NCBI GenBank assembly: GCA_038250835.1
Contig: JBBSBY010000005.1
Coordinates: 1 to 64,000, forward strand
DNA: 64,000 nt
Origin: JBBSBY01 sp038250835
GTDB taxonomy: Bacteria > Desulfobacterota > Desulfomonilia > Desulfomonilales > Desulfomonilaceae
Direction of reading: 5' to 3'
A model generated the notes under the pieces. The model saw nothing but the letters and a program-made list of their open reading frames with translations, made no database searches and had not been told where the DNA came from. Below are positions 17,850 to 25,773 of this stretch, piece by piece. A program made the position numbers and the translations under genes. Every line of letters begins with the position of its first letter. Within the stretch, counting starts at the first letter, position 1.

Positions 17850-17878
17850 TTGACATATGATTTTCATGCGGATACGAT
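17850..17878 (+). promoter_or_regulatory. Candidate sigma-70 promoter of the HU gene
   Basis: TTGACA (17850-17855) followed after exactly 17 bases by TACGAT (17873-17878). It points at the HU gene and would leave a leader of about 210 bases. Confidence 0.45.
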
Positions 17879-18099
17879 GCGCACCAATTATACATATTCT
17901 ATGATGCCTTACATTTTATAGACTGTTTTTGATGAGAATAGATTCGAGTAAACGCCGGTGTTAAACTTCAATAGTTTAAGGCCGTGCATCACATAGCAGT
18001 CATTATGAATGATTGCATATATGTTGATACTCAACTGTTTTGTGAACCGTTTTTTTCAATTGTATTTACTATATAAACAACCAACGTAGGAGGAGAGTG

Positions 18100-18375
18100 A
18101 TGACTAAAGCCGATCTGGTATCTAAAATAGCAAAAGACGCCGGCATTTCTCAGAAATCCGCAGATCAGGTGCTATCCGCATTGACAGGCGCTATCCACGA
18201 CAGCCTGAAGAATGAAGGTCAAATTCGTATTCCCGATCTAGGAACTTTCAAGGTTACTAAACGTAACGCTCGGACAGGAGTGAACCCCAGAACAGGAGAT
18301 AAAATAGATATACCTGAAGCGACTGTTCCAGGATTTACGGCGGCAAAAGCTCTGAAAGAGTGCTGCAAGAAATAG
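18100..18375 (+). CDS. HU/IHF family DNA-binding protein
   Basis: 91 residues from the ATG at 18100, which lies 5-6 bases after a strong AGGAGG (the GTG just before it is in frame but less likely). The features are those of an HU protein: MTKADLVSKIAKDAG start, the IRIPDLGTFKV strand, the DNA-wrapping arm with RNARTGVNPRTGD, and VPGFTAAKALKE at the end. It bends and compacts DNA and can assist sigma-54 promoters in looping. Family members often carry a gene-specific role, but nothing here distinguishes HU from IHF. Confidence 0.93.
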   Translation: MTKADLVSKIAKDAGISQKSADQVLSALTGAIHDSLKNEGQIRIPDLGTFKVTKRNARTGVNPRTGDKIDIPEATVPGFTAAKALKECCKK

Positions 18376-18527
18376 GCTCAAATGCGCAGAAGCTTATTAG
18401 CCGGCCGGCTCACTTTAGCGATGACGACTCTTTGCTTTAGTACACTTAACGATTTGCCGGTATACTTGTAGGTGGTACTACGCTGACGCTTAGGCGGCTG
18501 ATTTAAAATTGTAAATTGTCCCACGAG

Positions 18528-18547
18528 AAGGAGCCTTGCGGCTCCTT
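18528..18547 (+). terminator. Perfect 8-bp hairpin before the nitroreductase gene
   Basis: AAGGAGCC (18528-18535), loop TTGC, GGCTCCTT (18540-18547), then TTAATTG. It is about 35 bases upstream of the nitroreductase start. It may end HU transcription or act as an attenuator; its left arm also looks like a ribosome site. Confidence 0.55.
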
Positions 18548-18581
18548 TAATTGTTTCGAAACATATAAAAAAGGAGTAACT

Positions 18582-19406
18582 ATGTCGTTGTTATCCATTG
18601 ATCCCGATAAATGTAAGAGCGATGGTATATGTGTCGCCGAATGCCCGATGGGTATAATTCAAATGAGCAGAGACGGCGATGTTCCTGAGGAAGTAGAAGG
18701 AGCGGAAGATCTGTGTATTGAATGTGGCCATTGTATGGCGGTATGCCCCCACGGGGCCCTATCACTCCGATCCGCCAAACCGGAAGATTTGCCGTCCGTA
18801 ACAAGGCAATCTCGTCCTAATCCTGAACAAGCTGAAACCTTCCTAAGATTCAGACGATCCATCAGGTCCTACAAAGATAAGCCCGTGGAGCGGGAAAAGC
18901 TCGAAAACTTGATCGAAATGGCTTCTTACGCGCCCTCCGGCCATAATTCCCAACCAGTGAAATGGCTTGTAATCGAAAGCAAAGAGGAAATGAAGCGCAT
19001 CGCCGGATTGGTCATAGAATGGATGCGCTTTATGCTTAAAAATAATCCCGAGATAGCCAAGCCCTTGCACATGGATCGTGTAACAGCGGCATGGGAACGC
19101 GGTCAAGATAGGGCGCTGCGTGGTGCGCCCCATTTGGTAGTCGCTCACGCTAATTCCACATTGGCGCCGTCTCAGGCGGCCTGCGTAATTGCCGTTACCT
19201 ATCTGGAACTAGCCGCACCAAGCCTGGGGCTCGGCACATGCTGGGCCGGGTACTTTAATGCCGCAGCAAATTTTTATCCCCCGCTTAGCAAATATTTGGA
19301 CTTGCCGGATAAGCATCTACCATTTGGCGCCGCCATGGTGGGTTATCCGAAGTACGCTTATCACAGGTTACCTTCGCGAAAACGCCCCACAATCACATGG
19401 AGATGA
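18582..19406 (+). CDS. Ferredoxin-nitroreductase fusion
   Basis: 274 residues from the ATG at 18582, which has AAGGAG 6 bases upstream. Residues 1-60 hold two [4Fe-4S] motifs (CKSDGICVAECP and CIECGHCMAVCP). The rest is a nitroreductase domain with FMN-site features: RRSIRSYKDKPV, YAPSGHNSQPVKW, and GLGTCWAGYF near the end. Electrons from a ferredoxin-like module are thus delivered directly to an FMN. The family is widespread in anaerobes and its physiological substrates (nitro compounds, quinones or others) are mostly unknown. It is a single gene preceded by a hairpin. Confidence 0.92.
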   Translation: MSLLSIDPDKCKSDGICVAECPMGIIQMSRDGDVPEEVEGAEDLCIECGHCMAVCPHGALSLRSAKPEDLPSVTRQSRPNPEQAETFLRFRRSIRSYKDKPVEREKLENLIEMASYAPSGHNSQPVKWLVIESKEEMKRIAGLVIEWMRFMLKNNPEIAKPLHMDRVTAAWERGQDRALRGAPHLVVAHANSTLAPSQAACVIAVTYLELAAPSLGLGTCWAGYFNAAANFYPPLSKYLDLPDKHLPFGAAMVGYPKYAYHRLPSRKRPTITWR

Positions 19407-19520
19407 GGCTACTTGCCATAAAACTTCTTACTGAATATCCAATAGTATCAGTGATCGGAAATTGACGTGACTCACGTGGATTCGCTGCAAAATACACAAC
19501 ATCGCTAAATCCTCTTGGTT

Positions 19521-19542
19521 CCCTCTCCACATTTGGAGAGGG
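19521..19542. repeat. CCCTCTCC palindromic intergenic repeat
   Basis: CCCTCTCC-acattt-GGAGAGGG is followed by TTAGGGTGAGG. This sequence type is a dispersed intergenic element known from many bacterial genomes. It could fold as a terminator between the nitroreductase and ldh genes. Confidence 0.5.
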
Positions 19543-19619
19543 TTAGGGTGAGGATAATAGACGGGATTTCACGAAATTAAATTCGAAACACGATCAATTA
19601 GTAGGTTCCGGAGGTTGAA

Positions 19620-20642
19620 ATGAAAGTAGGAGTTGTAGGCGCGGGCTTGGTTGGATCAACATCGGCTTATTCTTTGGTTTTGCAGGGTAGTTGCAGTGAA
19701 ATTGTCCTCGTCGACAAGAATTCCGCGCGTGCCGATGCGGAAGCCGATGACATTATGCACGCGGCTCCTTTTGCTCAGAGGGTGCGAGTCAAATCAGGGG
19801 ACTATTCCGACCTTGCCGGCAGCCGGATTGTTATTGTCGGGGCGGGTGTTGGGCAAAGACCCGGCGAATCCCGCCTCCAGCTTCTCCAACGAAACGCGGA
19901 TGTCTTCTCACAGGTCATCCCCGGCATTCTTGACCATGCCCATAACGCAGTGCTCTTGATAGTGACTAATCCCGTCGACGTAATGACACATATTGCCGCC
20001 GGTTTTGCCGCTGAATACGGAGTTCCATCATGTCGCGTGATCGGGTCCGGCACCACCTTGGATACGGCTCGCTTCAGATCTTTGCTTGGGCGGCATTTCG
20101 GCATAGATCCGCAACATGTGCATGGGTATGTTGTTGGCGAGCATGGAGATTCGGAAGTTCTAACGTGGTCATTGGTCTCCATCGGCGTGACCCATTTATC
20201 CGAATTTTCAAAAATAACCGGAATAGAGTTGTCCGATGAGCAGCGGACTATCATCGATTCATCGGTCCGTCGAGCGGCTTATCACATAATTGAAGGTAAA
20301 GGCGCCACATACTATGGAATTGCCGGGGCGGTCGCACATATTGTGGAGGTCATTCTCAATGATTACCGGGCGCTATTAACTATATCCGCCCGAACTCCCA
20401 GGATAGAAGGCGTTGAGGATGTCACGCTTTCAATTCCGAGACTTTTGGGCGGAAATGGTATAATCGGCACATTTCTTCCCCCCTTGTCCCAACAGGAATC
20501 CTCAAATCTACGGAAGAGCGCGGAAGTTGTTAGACAAGCCATCACCGATCTCGGAGACAAGTTTCCGAATGACGCCGCAGTCAAAAGTTACATAACCGAG
20601 TCTTGTCATAGCTATAATAAAGCCTGGTCTGATGTAGATTGA
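19620..20642 (+). CDS. ldh: L-lactate dehydrogenase
   Basis: 340 residues, an NAD-dependent 2-hydroxyacid dehydrogenase of the LDH/MDH family. The Rossmann start is VGVVGAGLVGS. The mobile loop reads GQRPGESRLQLLQRN; Gln at the discriminating position argues for lactate rather than malate. The catalytic set is present: Asp and Arg in LDTARFR, and His in VGEHGDSE. A GGAGG site precedes the ATG. It interconverts lactate and pyruvate in the cytoplasm, and fits a lactate metabolism alongside the GlcD-type dehydrogenase at 56.4 kb, although the two are not linked. Confidence 0.9.
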   Translation: MKVGVVGAGLVGSTSAYSLVLQGSCSEIVLVDKNSARADAEADDIMHAAPFAQRVRVKSGDYSDLAGSRIVIVGAGVGQRPGESRLQLLQRNADVFSQVIPGILDHAHNAVLLIVTNPVDVMTHIAAGFAAEYGVPSCRVIGSGTTLDTARFRSLLGRHFGIDPQHVHGYVVGEHGDSEVLTWSLVSIGVTHLSEFSKITGIELSDEQRTIIDSSVRRAAYHIIEGKGATYYGIAGAVAHIVEVILNDYRALLTISARTPRIEGVEDVTLSIPRLLGGNGIIGTFLPPLSQQESSNLRKSAEVVRQAITDLGDKFPNDAAVKSYITESCHSYNKAWSDVD

Positions 20643-20915
20643 TGGCGCTGCAAGACTAAAGCCACAACCTCTCTTTCAATTTGGCGCGTACTACGGTATA
20701 CTCATTGCATGCACCTAGGAAAGCTTCGTCAGCAACATAGCGGAGGCGCCTAGGTTAATCTCCCGCGGTATCGAATGAAGATAGATTGCTTGAAAGCGAC
20801 TATCGTCGGGACATTCCATCTTCACCATTATACCTCGGCAAATCCTCCTTCATCCATGAACCTCCGAATTGCGAGCTTCAGGTCGTGCAGAACGGCCGGT
20901 CACGGCGGAATCACC

Positions 20916-22247
20916 ATGGAAAATCACCAGGTATTTAAGGCTATTCTTAACAGCATCTCCGAGGGCGTTTTGGCCCTGGATCGAGATTGGAAAATCTTTT
21001 TCTGGAATCTTGCGGCAGAAAGGATCACCGGCATGCACCGGGAAGAGGTTCTCGGTAAAGAGTGTTCCAAAGTGTTTCGGACTCCGTTGTGCGGCGCCAA
21101 CTGTCCGGTGGACCGAGCTCTATCCTGCGGCCACCCGTACCATGATGTTGAAGTAGCGATCCGTAACAAAAGCAATCACATTGTTCACCTGCTCGTCAAC
21201 GCCGCGCCGTTGTGCGACGAGGAGGGGTGCATTGTCGGCGGCCTGGAGACCTTTCGCGACGTGTCGCAAAACTATTGGCTACAGGAGGAACTCCAGCAAC
21301 ATTACGGATATCGTAATATCATAGGTCGTAGTGAGGCCATTACTAAGGTATTCGAACAAATGGCCGACCTCATGACTACGGATACTACAGTACTTATCCA
21401 GGGCGAATCCGGCACAGGCAAGGAACTCGTCGCCAGGGCTCTACATTATTATGGATCGCGTAGGGAGAGATCTTTCGTAGCCATAAATTGCTCAGCGCTG
21501 CCTGAAGGAATTTTGGAAGCCGAACTTTTTGGCCACGTTAAGGGAGCTTTCACAGGGGCCGTTCGCGATCACGTCGGCAAACTGGAGCTGGCCAACGGAG
21601 GAACCTTATTTCTCGACGAGATCGGAGAGATCAGCCCTGCAATTCAGGTGAAGTTGCTGCGAGTGCTGGAAGAACGCGAGTTTCAGAAGGTCGGCGACAA
21701 CAAAACCATCAGGATAGACGTCAGGCTCATAACCGCTACTAACCGAGACCTTTACAAGAAGGTCATCGATAGTTCATTCCGCGACGATCTGTACTATCGC
21801 CTGAGTGTGGTTCCCATCCAATTGCCTCCACTACGCGATCGGGTTGAGGATCTCCCCATTTTGATGAGCCACTTTATAGAGAAATTCAACAAGCAGATGG
21901 GACGAAATATCCAGGGGATAGCGGACCGCGTGCTGGAAATTCTAGAAGAATACCCCTGGCCCGGCAATGTAAGAGAGCTTGCCAACGCTATCGAACACGC
22001 CTTTGTACACGCCAAAGGAGCTCTCATTTATCCCGCCGACTTACCGCTAAGTCTGGTCAACCAGGTCCCTGCAAAGATGAAGGCGAGCCACTCCAAACGA
22101 GAGACGGCAATGGACGACCTGGAACGACAATTGATCATTAACGAATTGGAAGCCGCGCGATGGAATAAGAGCGTTGCAGCGCGACGTCTCCGCATAAGCC
22201 GCACAACCTTGTGGCGTAAAATAGAAAAGTACTGCATAAGCCAATAG
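20916..22247 (+). CDS. PAS-AAA-Fis sigma-54-dependent regulator with Cys-rich PAS
   Basis: From the ATG at 20916 (MENHQVFKAIL) the protein is 443 residues; the frame is open to 20775 but without a ribosome site, and even this start has only GGCGGA. Residues 1-115 are a PAS domain with an unusual Cys cluster (ECSKVFRTPLCGANCP). Then comes the sigma-54 AAA+ domain: Walker A GESGTGKE, the GAFTGA loop intact, Walker B TLFLDEIGE, and the arginine region FRDDLYYRLS. A Fis-type helix-turn-helix ends the protein (NKSVAARRLRISRTTLWRKI). There is no receiver domain, so it senses a signal directly through PAS. It lies 455 bases upstream of a sigma-54 promoter that drives the Hmc operon, and is its likely activator. 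Confidence 0.93.
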   Translation: MENHQVFKAILNSISEGVLALDRDWKIFFWNLAAERITGMHREEVLGKECSKVFRTPLCGANCPVDRALSCGHPYHDVEVAIRNKSNHIVHLLVNAAPLCDEEGCIVGGLETFRDVSQNYWLQEELQQHYGYRNIIGRSEAITKVFEQMADLMTTDTTVLIQGESGTGKELVARALHYYGSRRERSFVAINCSALPEGILEAELFGHVKGAFTGAVRDHVGKLELANGGTLFLDEIGEISPAIQVKLLRVLEEREFQKVGDNKTIRIDVRLITATNRDLYKKVIDSSFRDDLYYRLSVVPIQLPPLRDRVEDLPILMSHFIEKFNKQMGRNIQGIADRVLEILEEYPWPGNVRELANAIEHAFVHAKGALIYPADLPLSLVNQVPAKMKASHSKRETAMDDLERQLIINELEAARWNKSVAARRLRISRTTLWRKIEKYCISQ

Positions 22248-22256
22248 TTTCATCAT

Positions 22257-22271
22257 TGTAACAGTGTTACA
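22257..22271. promoter_or_regulatory. Palindrome TGTAAC-N3-GTTACA, candidate enhancer site
   Basis: TGTAACAGTGTTACA is a perfect dyad directly after the regulator gene, about 430 bases upstream of the -24 element. It resembles the imperfect dyad TGTAAAC-N3-GTTCACA at 42045-42061 near the other sigma-54 promoter. A bacterial enhancer-binding site is a reasonable guess. Confidence 0.4.
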
Positions 22272-22550
22272 TTAATGGAACATGACTGAGTTCAGCATGT
22301 ATTCATTATGTGTTATCCATCATGACGTCGACTCGTGTTTCATGAACGAACCACTTGAGAAGCTCGGAAGCGTTTCATCAGGCGCCGCATGCGTCCTCAT
22401 TCCTGCTATATCGTCAACTCTCCATAAAATTAAGTTCGATAATAGTGATTCTCGAAAAGCAAACCTGGATAGAATGACAATGTCTTCAATTAGGCCGTCT
22501 AATCAATTACATAAAGCCATAAAGCTTCGAGACGCATTCAGAGTTATTAT

Positions 22551-22577
22551 CGTCATTCCAGCGAAAGCTGGATTCAA
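22551..22577. repeat. Dispersed intergenic repeat (CGTCATTCCAGC type)
   Basis: CGTCATTCCAGC-GAAA-GCTGGATTC contains a 6-bp hairpin with a GAAA loop. Sequences of the form CGTCATTCC(x)GCGAAAGC(x)GGAA are a common dispersed repeat in proteobacterial genomes. It makes the chance reading frame here look like VIPAKAGF. Confidence 0.6.
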
Positions 22578-22701
22578 GTATTATCAATACCTTGCGAGAG
22601 TGAGGCTTTATTCTTCTAAACTTTTTCAAAATCCATATTCCCAAAGACACTCCCATCAATAACCCCACATTAGCTCAAAAATCAGTTTCATTTTCAGATT
22701 G

Positions 22702-22717
22702 TGGCACGCCGTTTGCT
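22702..22717 (+). promoter_or_regulatory. Sigma-54 promoter of the Hmc operon
   Basis: TGGCAC-GCCGT-TTGCT matches the -24/-12 consensus at every fixed position with the correct spacing. The start would be near 22728, 100 bases before the response regulator at 22828. The upstream PAS-AAA-Fis protein is the obvious candidate activator. Confidence 0.85.
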
Positions 22718-22718
22718 T

Positions 22719-22730
22719 TTACCATGGTAA
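22719..22730. promoter_or_regulatory. Palindrome TTACCATGGTAA at the transcription start
   Basis: A perfect 12-bp palindrome immediately downstream of the -12 element, overlapping the expected start. It could be a repressor site or chance. Confidence 0.3.
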
Positions 22731-22827
22731 CGAATGGACTTTACCAATAATTGCCCGGCCGCGACGAGAGGAGCCTGACTTTGAGGGAAGCCGTCTCGGC
22801 CCCACTAAACCGGAAGGAGCGCTCACC

Positions 22828-23220
22828 ATGGCCAAAAAAGTCCTCATCATCGACGACGAGCCGGACATCCTAATTTTCCTCGGAACCTTGCTGAGAAAGA
22901 ACGGCTACGATGTCTGCGAAGCGTGCGACGGGGTAGAGGGGATGAAAAAGGTGATCGATGAAAAACCCGACTTAGTCTGTCTGGATCTCGTAATGCCGGA
23001 GAAAACCGGAATCAAGATGTATCGGGAGATGAGAAAAGACGAACAGCTCAAAAATGTCCCCGTGATCATGGTAACCGGCTTTTCCACCCCGGCCATGGGA
23101 TACGGAGAATTCAAGAAATTCATCCACGAGAGATCTATACCCGCTCCTGACGGCTACATCGAGAAACCGATTAACCAGGAAGAGTTTTTAAAAGCAGTAC
23201 GTGAAGTCGTAGGAGCCTGA
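22828..23220 (+). CDS. Single-domain response regulator (Rrf1-like)
   Basis: The ATG at 22828 has a GGAAGGAG site and gives 130 residues. It is a receiver domain only: IIDDEPD acidic pair, LDLVMPEKTG phosphoacceptor, VTGFS and the YIEKPI Lys. There is a small insertion (MGYGEFKKFIHERSIP) before the last helix. It is the first gene behind the sigma-54 promoter, next to the heme-motif kinase. The D. vulgaris hmc operon likewise includes a receiver-only regulator, Rrf1. Confidence 0.9.
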   Translation: MAKKVLIIDDEPDILIFLGTLLRKNGYDVCEACDGVEGMKKVIDEKPDLVCLDLVMPEKTGIKMYREMRKDEQLKNVPVIMVTGFSTPAMGYGEFKKFIHERSIPAPDGYIEKPINQEEFLKAVREVVGA

Positions 23221-23283
23221 GTGCGGTCCAGTAAGAGTTAACACATCAGGTTCCTTTTGCCGGCTGGAAAGTCGAGGTCCACC

Positions 23284-25689
23284 TTGAGCGGAAAACAGAC
23301 AAAATGGACCGGCATTTTCCGAAGCCTGGGGTTTAGAATAGGTTTAAGTGTCGGTCTTATCCTGCTTGTGTCCTACGTGGTCTTTATCTACCTGGTCCTG
23401 GATATATACCAGGACTTCTATTTACGACAGGTAATTCGAGAGGCTGATCGCTTCAGCGCTTCGGTCATACGAGCGACCAGGTATAGCATGCTCAACAATG
23501 ATCCCGAGGCCACGAAAAGTATCGTCAAGAATCTCAGCACTCAGGAGGAGATATCGGACATCCGAATCTACAACCATGATGGAGTTACCAAATTTTCCGG
23601 GCAGCCTCTGGAAGTCGGAACAAAGGTGGATAAGAAAGCCGAAGCATGCTTCGCCTGCCACTCGGAAGATAAACCTTTTAATGAGGTTGTCACCGACGCG
23701 AGGACGCGCATCCACTATCACACAGGTCACCGAGTGCTGGGCATGATCACGCCAATCTACAACGAACAAAGCTGTTACGCGGCCTCGTGTCACGCGCATC
23801 CAATCGATCACAAAGTTCTCGGCGTTCTCGATGTCGGAGTGTCTCTGAAGAAACTTGACAGCGGCGCCTCTTCTCTTGTGAAGCAGATTATTTTACTCGG
23901 CGTCGGAACATGCGTTGCGGTCTTTTTCACTATTGCGCTCTATATTTTCTTTAGAGTTCATAGACCTGTCAATCGATTAAAAACGGCGAGCAAGAAGATT
24001 GCCGCCGGCGATTTTTCATACAAGGTCCCGGTTGATTCAACCGACGAGCTGGGCGAATTCGCTCGGGGATTCAATGGCATGGGCGAGCAGATACAGAAAC
24101 GCGCCCAGGAGCTTGTACAGAGCCGGTGGCAGTATAAAAACCTCTTTGAGCAAGTGCCTTGTTTCATTTGTGTCATAGATCAGAACTTAAAGATCGTTCA
24201 GCAAAATTCCTCCATGAGAGAGCTGTTTAAGGGCGCTGTAGGCATGCACTGCTACGAAGCGTTTAAAAAGCAAAACGAAAAATGCAAAGACTGCCATGCA
24301 GAGAGTACCTTGAGCCGTGGAACCATGTCCCATAAAGAGCACTGCGGGTTAACTTTCGCCGGGGAGGAAGCGAGTTATGTGAGTTACACGGCGCCGATCA
24401 CGGATGAAAACGGAAAAATCCTATATGCCATGATCATTGCAGTGGACGTGGAAGACCGAGTGAAGCTCCAAAAGGAACTCGAAATTACCAAAGAGTTTCA
24501 GGAAAATCTCATTGAAAACTCAATCCACGGGATCGTCGCCACAGACAAAGACGGCAGACTTGCCATATTCAACCGAGCCGCAGAAACCCTTCTCGGATAT
24601 AAAGATGAGGAAGTTCTCGGGGATACGGATTTGGAAAAATACTTTCCGAAACCCTTCCTTGAAACAATCCTCGACGCCTATCTTGGAAAACCCATTGATA
24701 ATCACCGTATCATCGCTCAGGAGACGGTTATTCCTTCAAGTAAGGGGGAGCAGGTCCCGGTTAGATTTTCCGGCGTCATCCTCTTTGAGAAAGACCAGGC
24801 AATCGGCAGCGTGGGATTTTATCAAGACTTGCGTATGTTCAAGCAACTGGAACGCGAAAAGCGGGCCTCGGATCGGCTCGCCGTAGTGGGCCAAACCGTT
24901 GCGGGTCTTGCCCACGGCATCAAGAATATCCTTCAGGGATTGGAGGGCGGCGTCTACGTGGTCCAGACCGGGATTGAAGACGGCGACCAACCATTGCTGC
25001 AACGCGGATGGAAAATGGTCGAAAAAAACATCGGCCACATTTCAGGTCTCGTGAAGGACCTTTTGAGCTATTCAAAGGAAAGGCCGCCGGAGTATGAGGC
25101 GGCGGATCCGAATGCTTTGGCGGAAGAGGCATGCGCCCTCTTCGACATGAGAGCAGCCGAGAAATCCATAGTCATCGAGAGAGACTTTGACCCCAACGTA
25201 GGAAAGACGGTCCAAGTATTTCTGGACCAGCGGGGTATTCACACCTGCTTGTGCAACCTAATCGCCAACGCAATCGACGCCTGCGCGATAGATGACAAGA
25301 AAGAGGAACATCGCATTGTGGTCAGGACAAAAGAGGATGATGAAGGCAATCCAGTCTATGAAGTCTCTGATAATGGTATAGGCATGGACGCTGATACGAG
25401 GCGTAAAGTTTTCGCGGGTTTCTTTTCCACTAAGGGAAGCCGTGGAACCGGCTTGGGCCTTCTCGTAACCAGTAAAATCGTGATGGAACATCATGGCGAC
25501 ATTTCCTTCGAGAGCAAGCCTGGAGTCGGTTCAACTTTTACGCTGCGTTTACCAAACCGAAGGGCGTTCGAAGCCTATGAATCCACCGATTCGTCGGCTA
25601 ATGCGGAAAGAACCGACGTGTTTGATACCGACTCGATCATCGACGAAGATCAAGAGGAACTTGCGGCGCCGGCCGGTACCGAGGGCTGA
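23284..25689 (+). CDS. Membrane histidine kinase with periplasmic c-type heme motifs
   Basis: About 801 residues from a TTG at 23284 after GGAAAG/GAGG; another TTG at 23257 is possible and no ATG is suitable. Order of parts: a first membrane segment (about 20-42), a periplasmic domain of about 150 residues with CFACH and CYAASCH heme-type motifs, a second membrane segment (about 205-228), HAMP, a Cys-containing PAS (HCYEAFKKQNEKCKDCH), a second PAS, a His box (GLAHGIKNILQGLEGG) and HATPase motifs NLIANAIDAC, DNGIGM and GTGLGL. It probably senses redox state by a covalently bound heme and passes phosphate to one of the receivers in this operon. Confidence 0.9.
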   Translation: MSGKQTKWTGIFRSLGFRIGLSVGLILLVSYVVFIYLVLDIYQDFYLRQVIREADRFSASVIRATRYSMLNNDPEATKSIVKNLSTQEEISDIRIYNHDGVTKFSGQPLEVGTKVDKKAEACFACHSEDKPFNEVVTDARTRIHYHTGHRVLGMITPIYNEQSCYAASCHAHPIDHKVLGVLDVGVSLKKLDSGASSLVKQIILLGVGTCVAVFFTIALYIFFRVHRPVNRLKTASKKIAAGDFSYKVPVDSTDELGEFARGFNGMGEQIQKRAQELVQSRWQYKNLFEQVPCFICVIDQNLKIVQQNSSMRELFKGAVGMHCYEAFKKQNEKCKDCHAESTLSRGTMSHKEHCGLTFAGEEASYVSYTAPITDENGKILYAMIIAVDVEDRVKLQKELEITKEFQENLIENSIHGIVATDKDGRLAIFNRAAETLLGYKDEEVLGDTDLEKYFPKPFLETILDAYLGKPIDNHRIIAQETVIPSSKGEQVPVRFSGVILFEKDQAIGSVGFYQDLRMFKQLEREKRASDRLAVVGQTVAGLAHGIKNILQGLEGGVYVVQTGIEDGDQPLLQRGWKMVEKNIGHISGLVKDLLSYSKERPPEYEAADPNALAEEACALFDMRAAEKSIVIERDFDPNVGKTVQVFLDQRGIHTCLCNLIANAIDACAIDDKKEEHRIVVRTKEDDEGNPVYEVSDNGIGMDADTRRKVFAGFFSTKGSRGTGLGLLVTSKIVMEHHGDISFESKPGVGSTFTLRLPNRRAFEAYESTDSSANAERTDVFDTDSIIDEDQEELAAPAGTEG

Positions 25690-25773
25690 TCGGCAGCCAC
25701 ACATCAACCGCGAAAATCATTGACTTCATTTCATATTATCCTGGAGTCACTTCTTGAGTAGTGGGGAAATTCA

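Larger units (their letters stand above)
22248..22827. other. Regulatory region of the Hmc operon
   Basis: 580 bases with no credible gene. It holds, in order, the palindrome at 22257-22271, a dispersed repeat at 22551-22577, the sigma-54 promoter at 22702-22717 and a palindrome over the start region at 22719-22730. Confidence 0.6.

Noticed and set aside
22282..22662. Plus-strand open frame of 126 residues
   Set aside because: It lacks a ribosome site, crosses the dispersed CGTCATTCC repeat and has no protein-like composition; it lies in the regulatory region of the Hmc operon.
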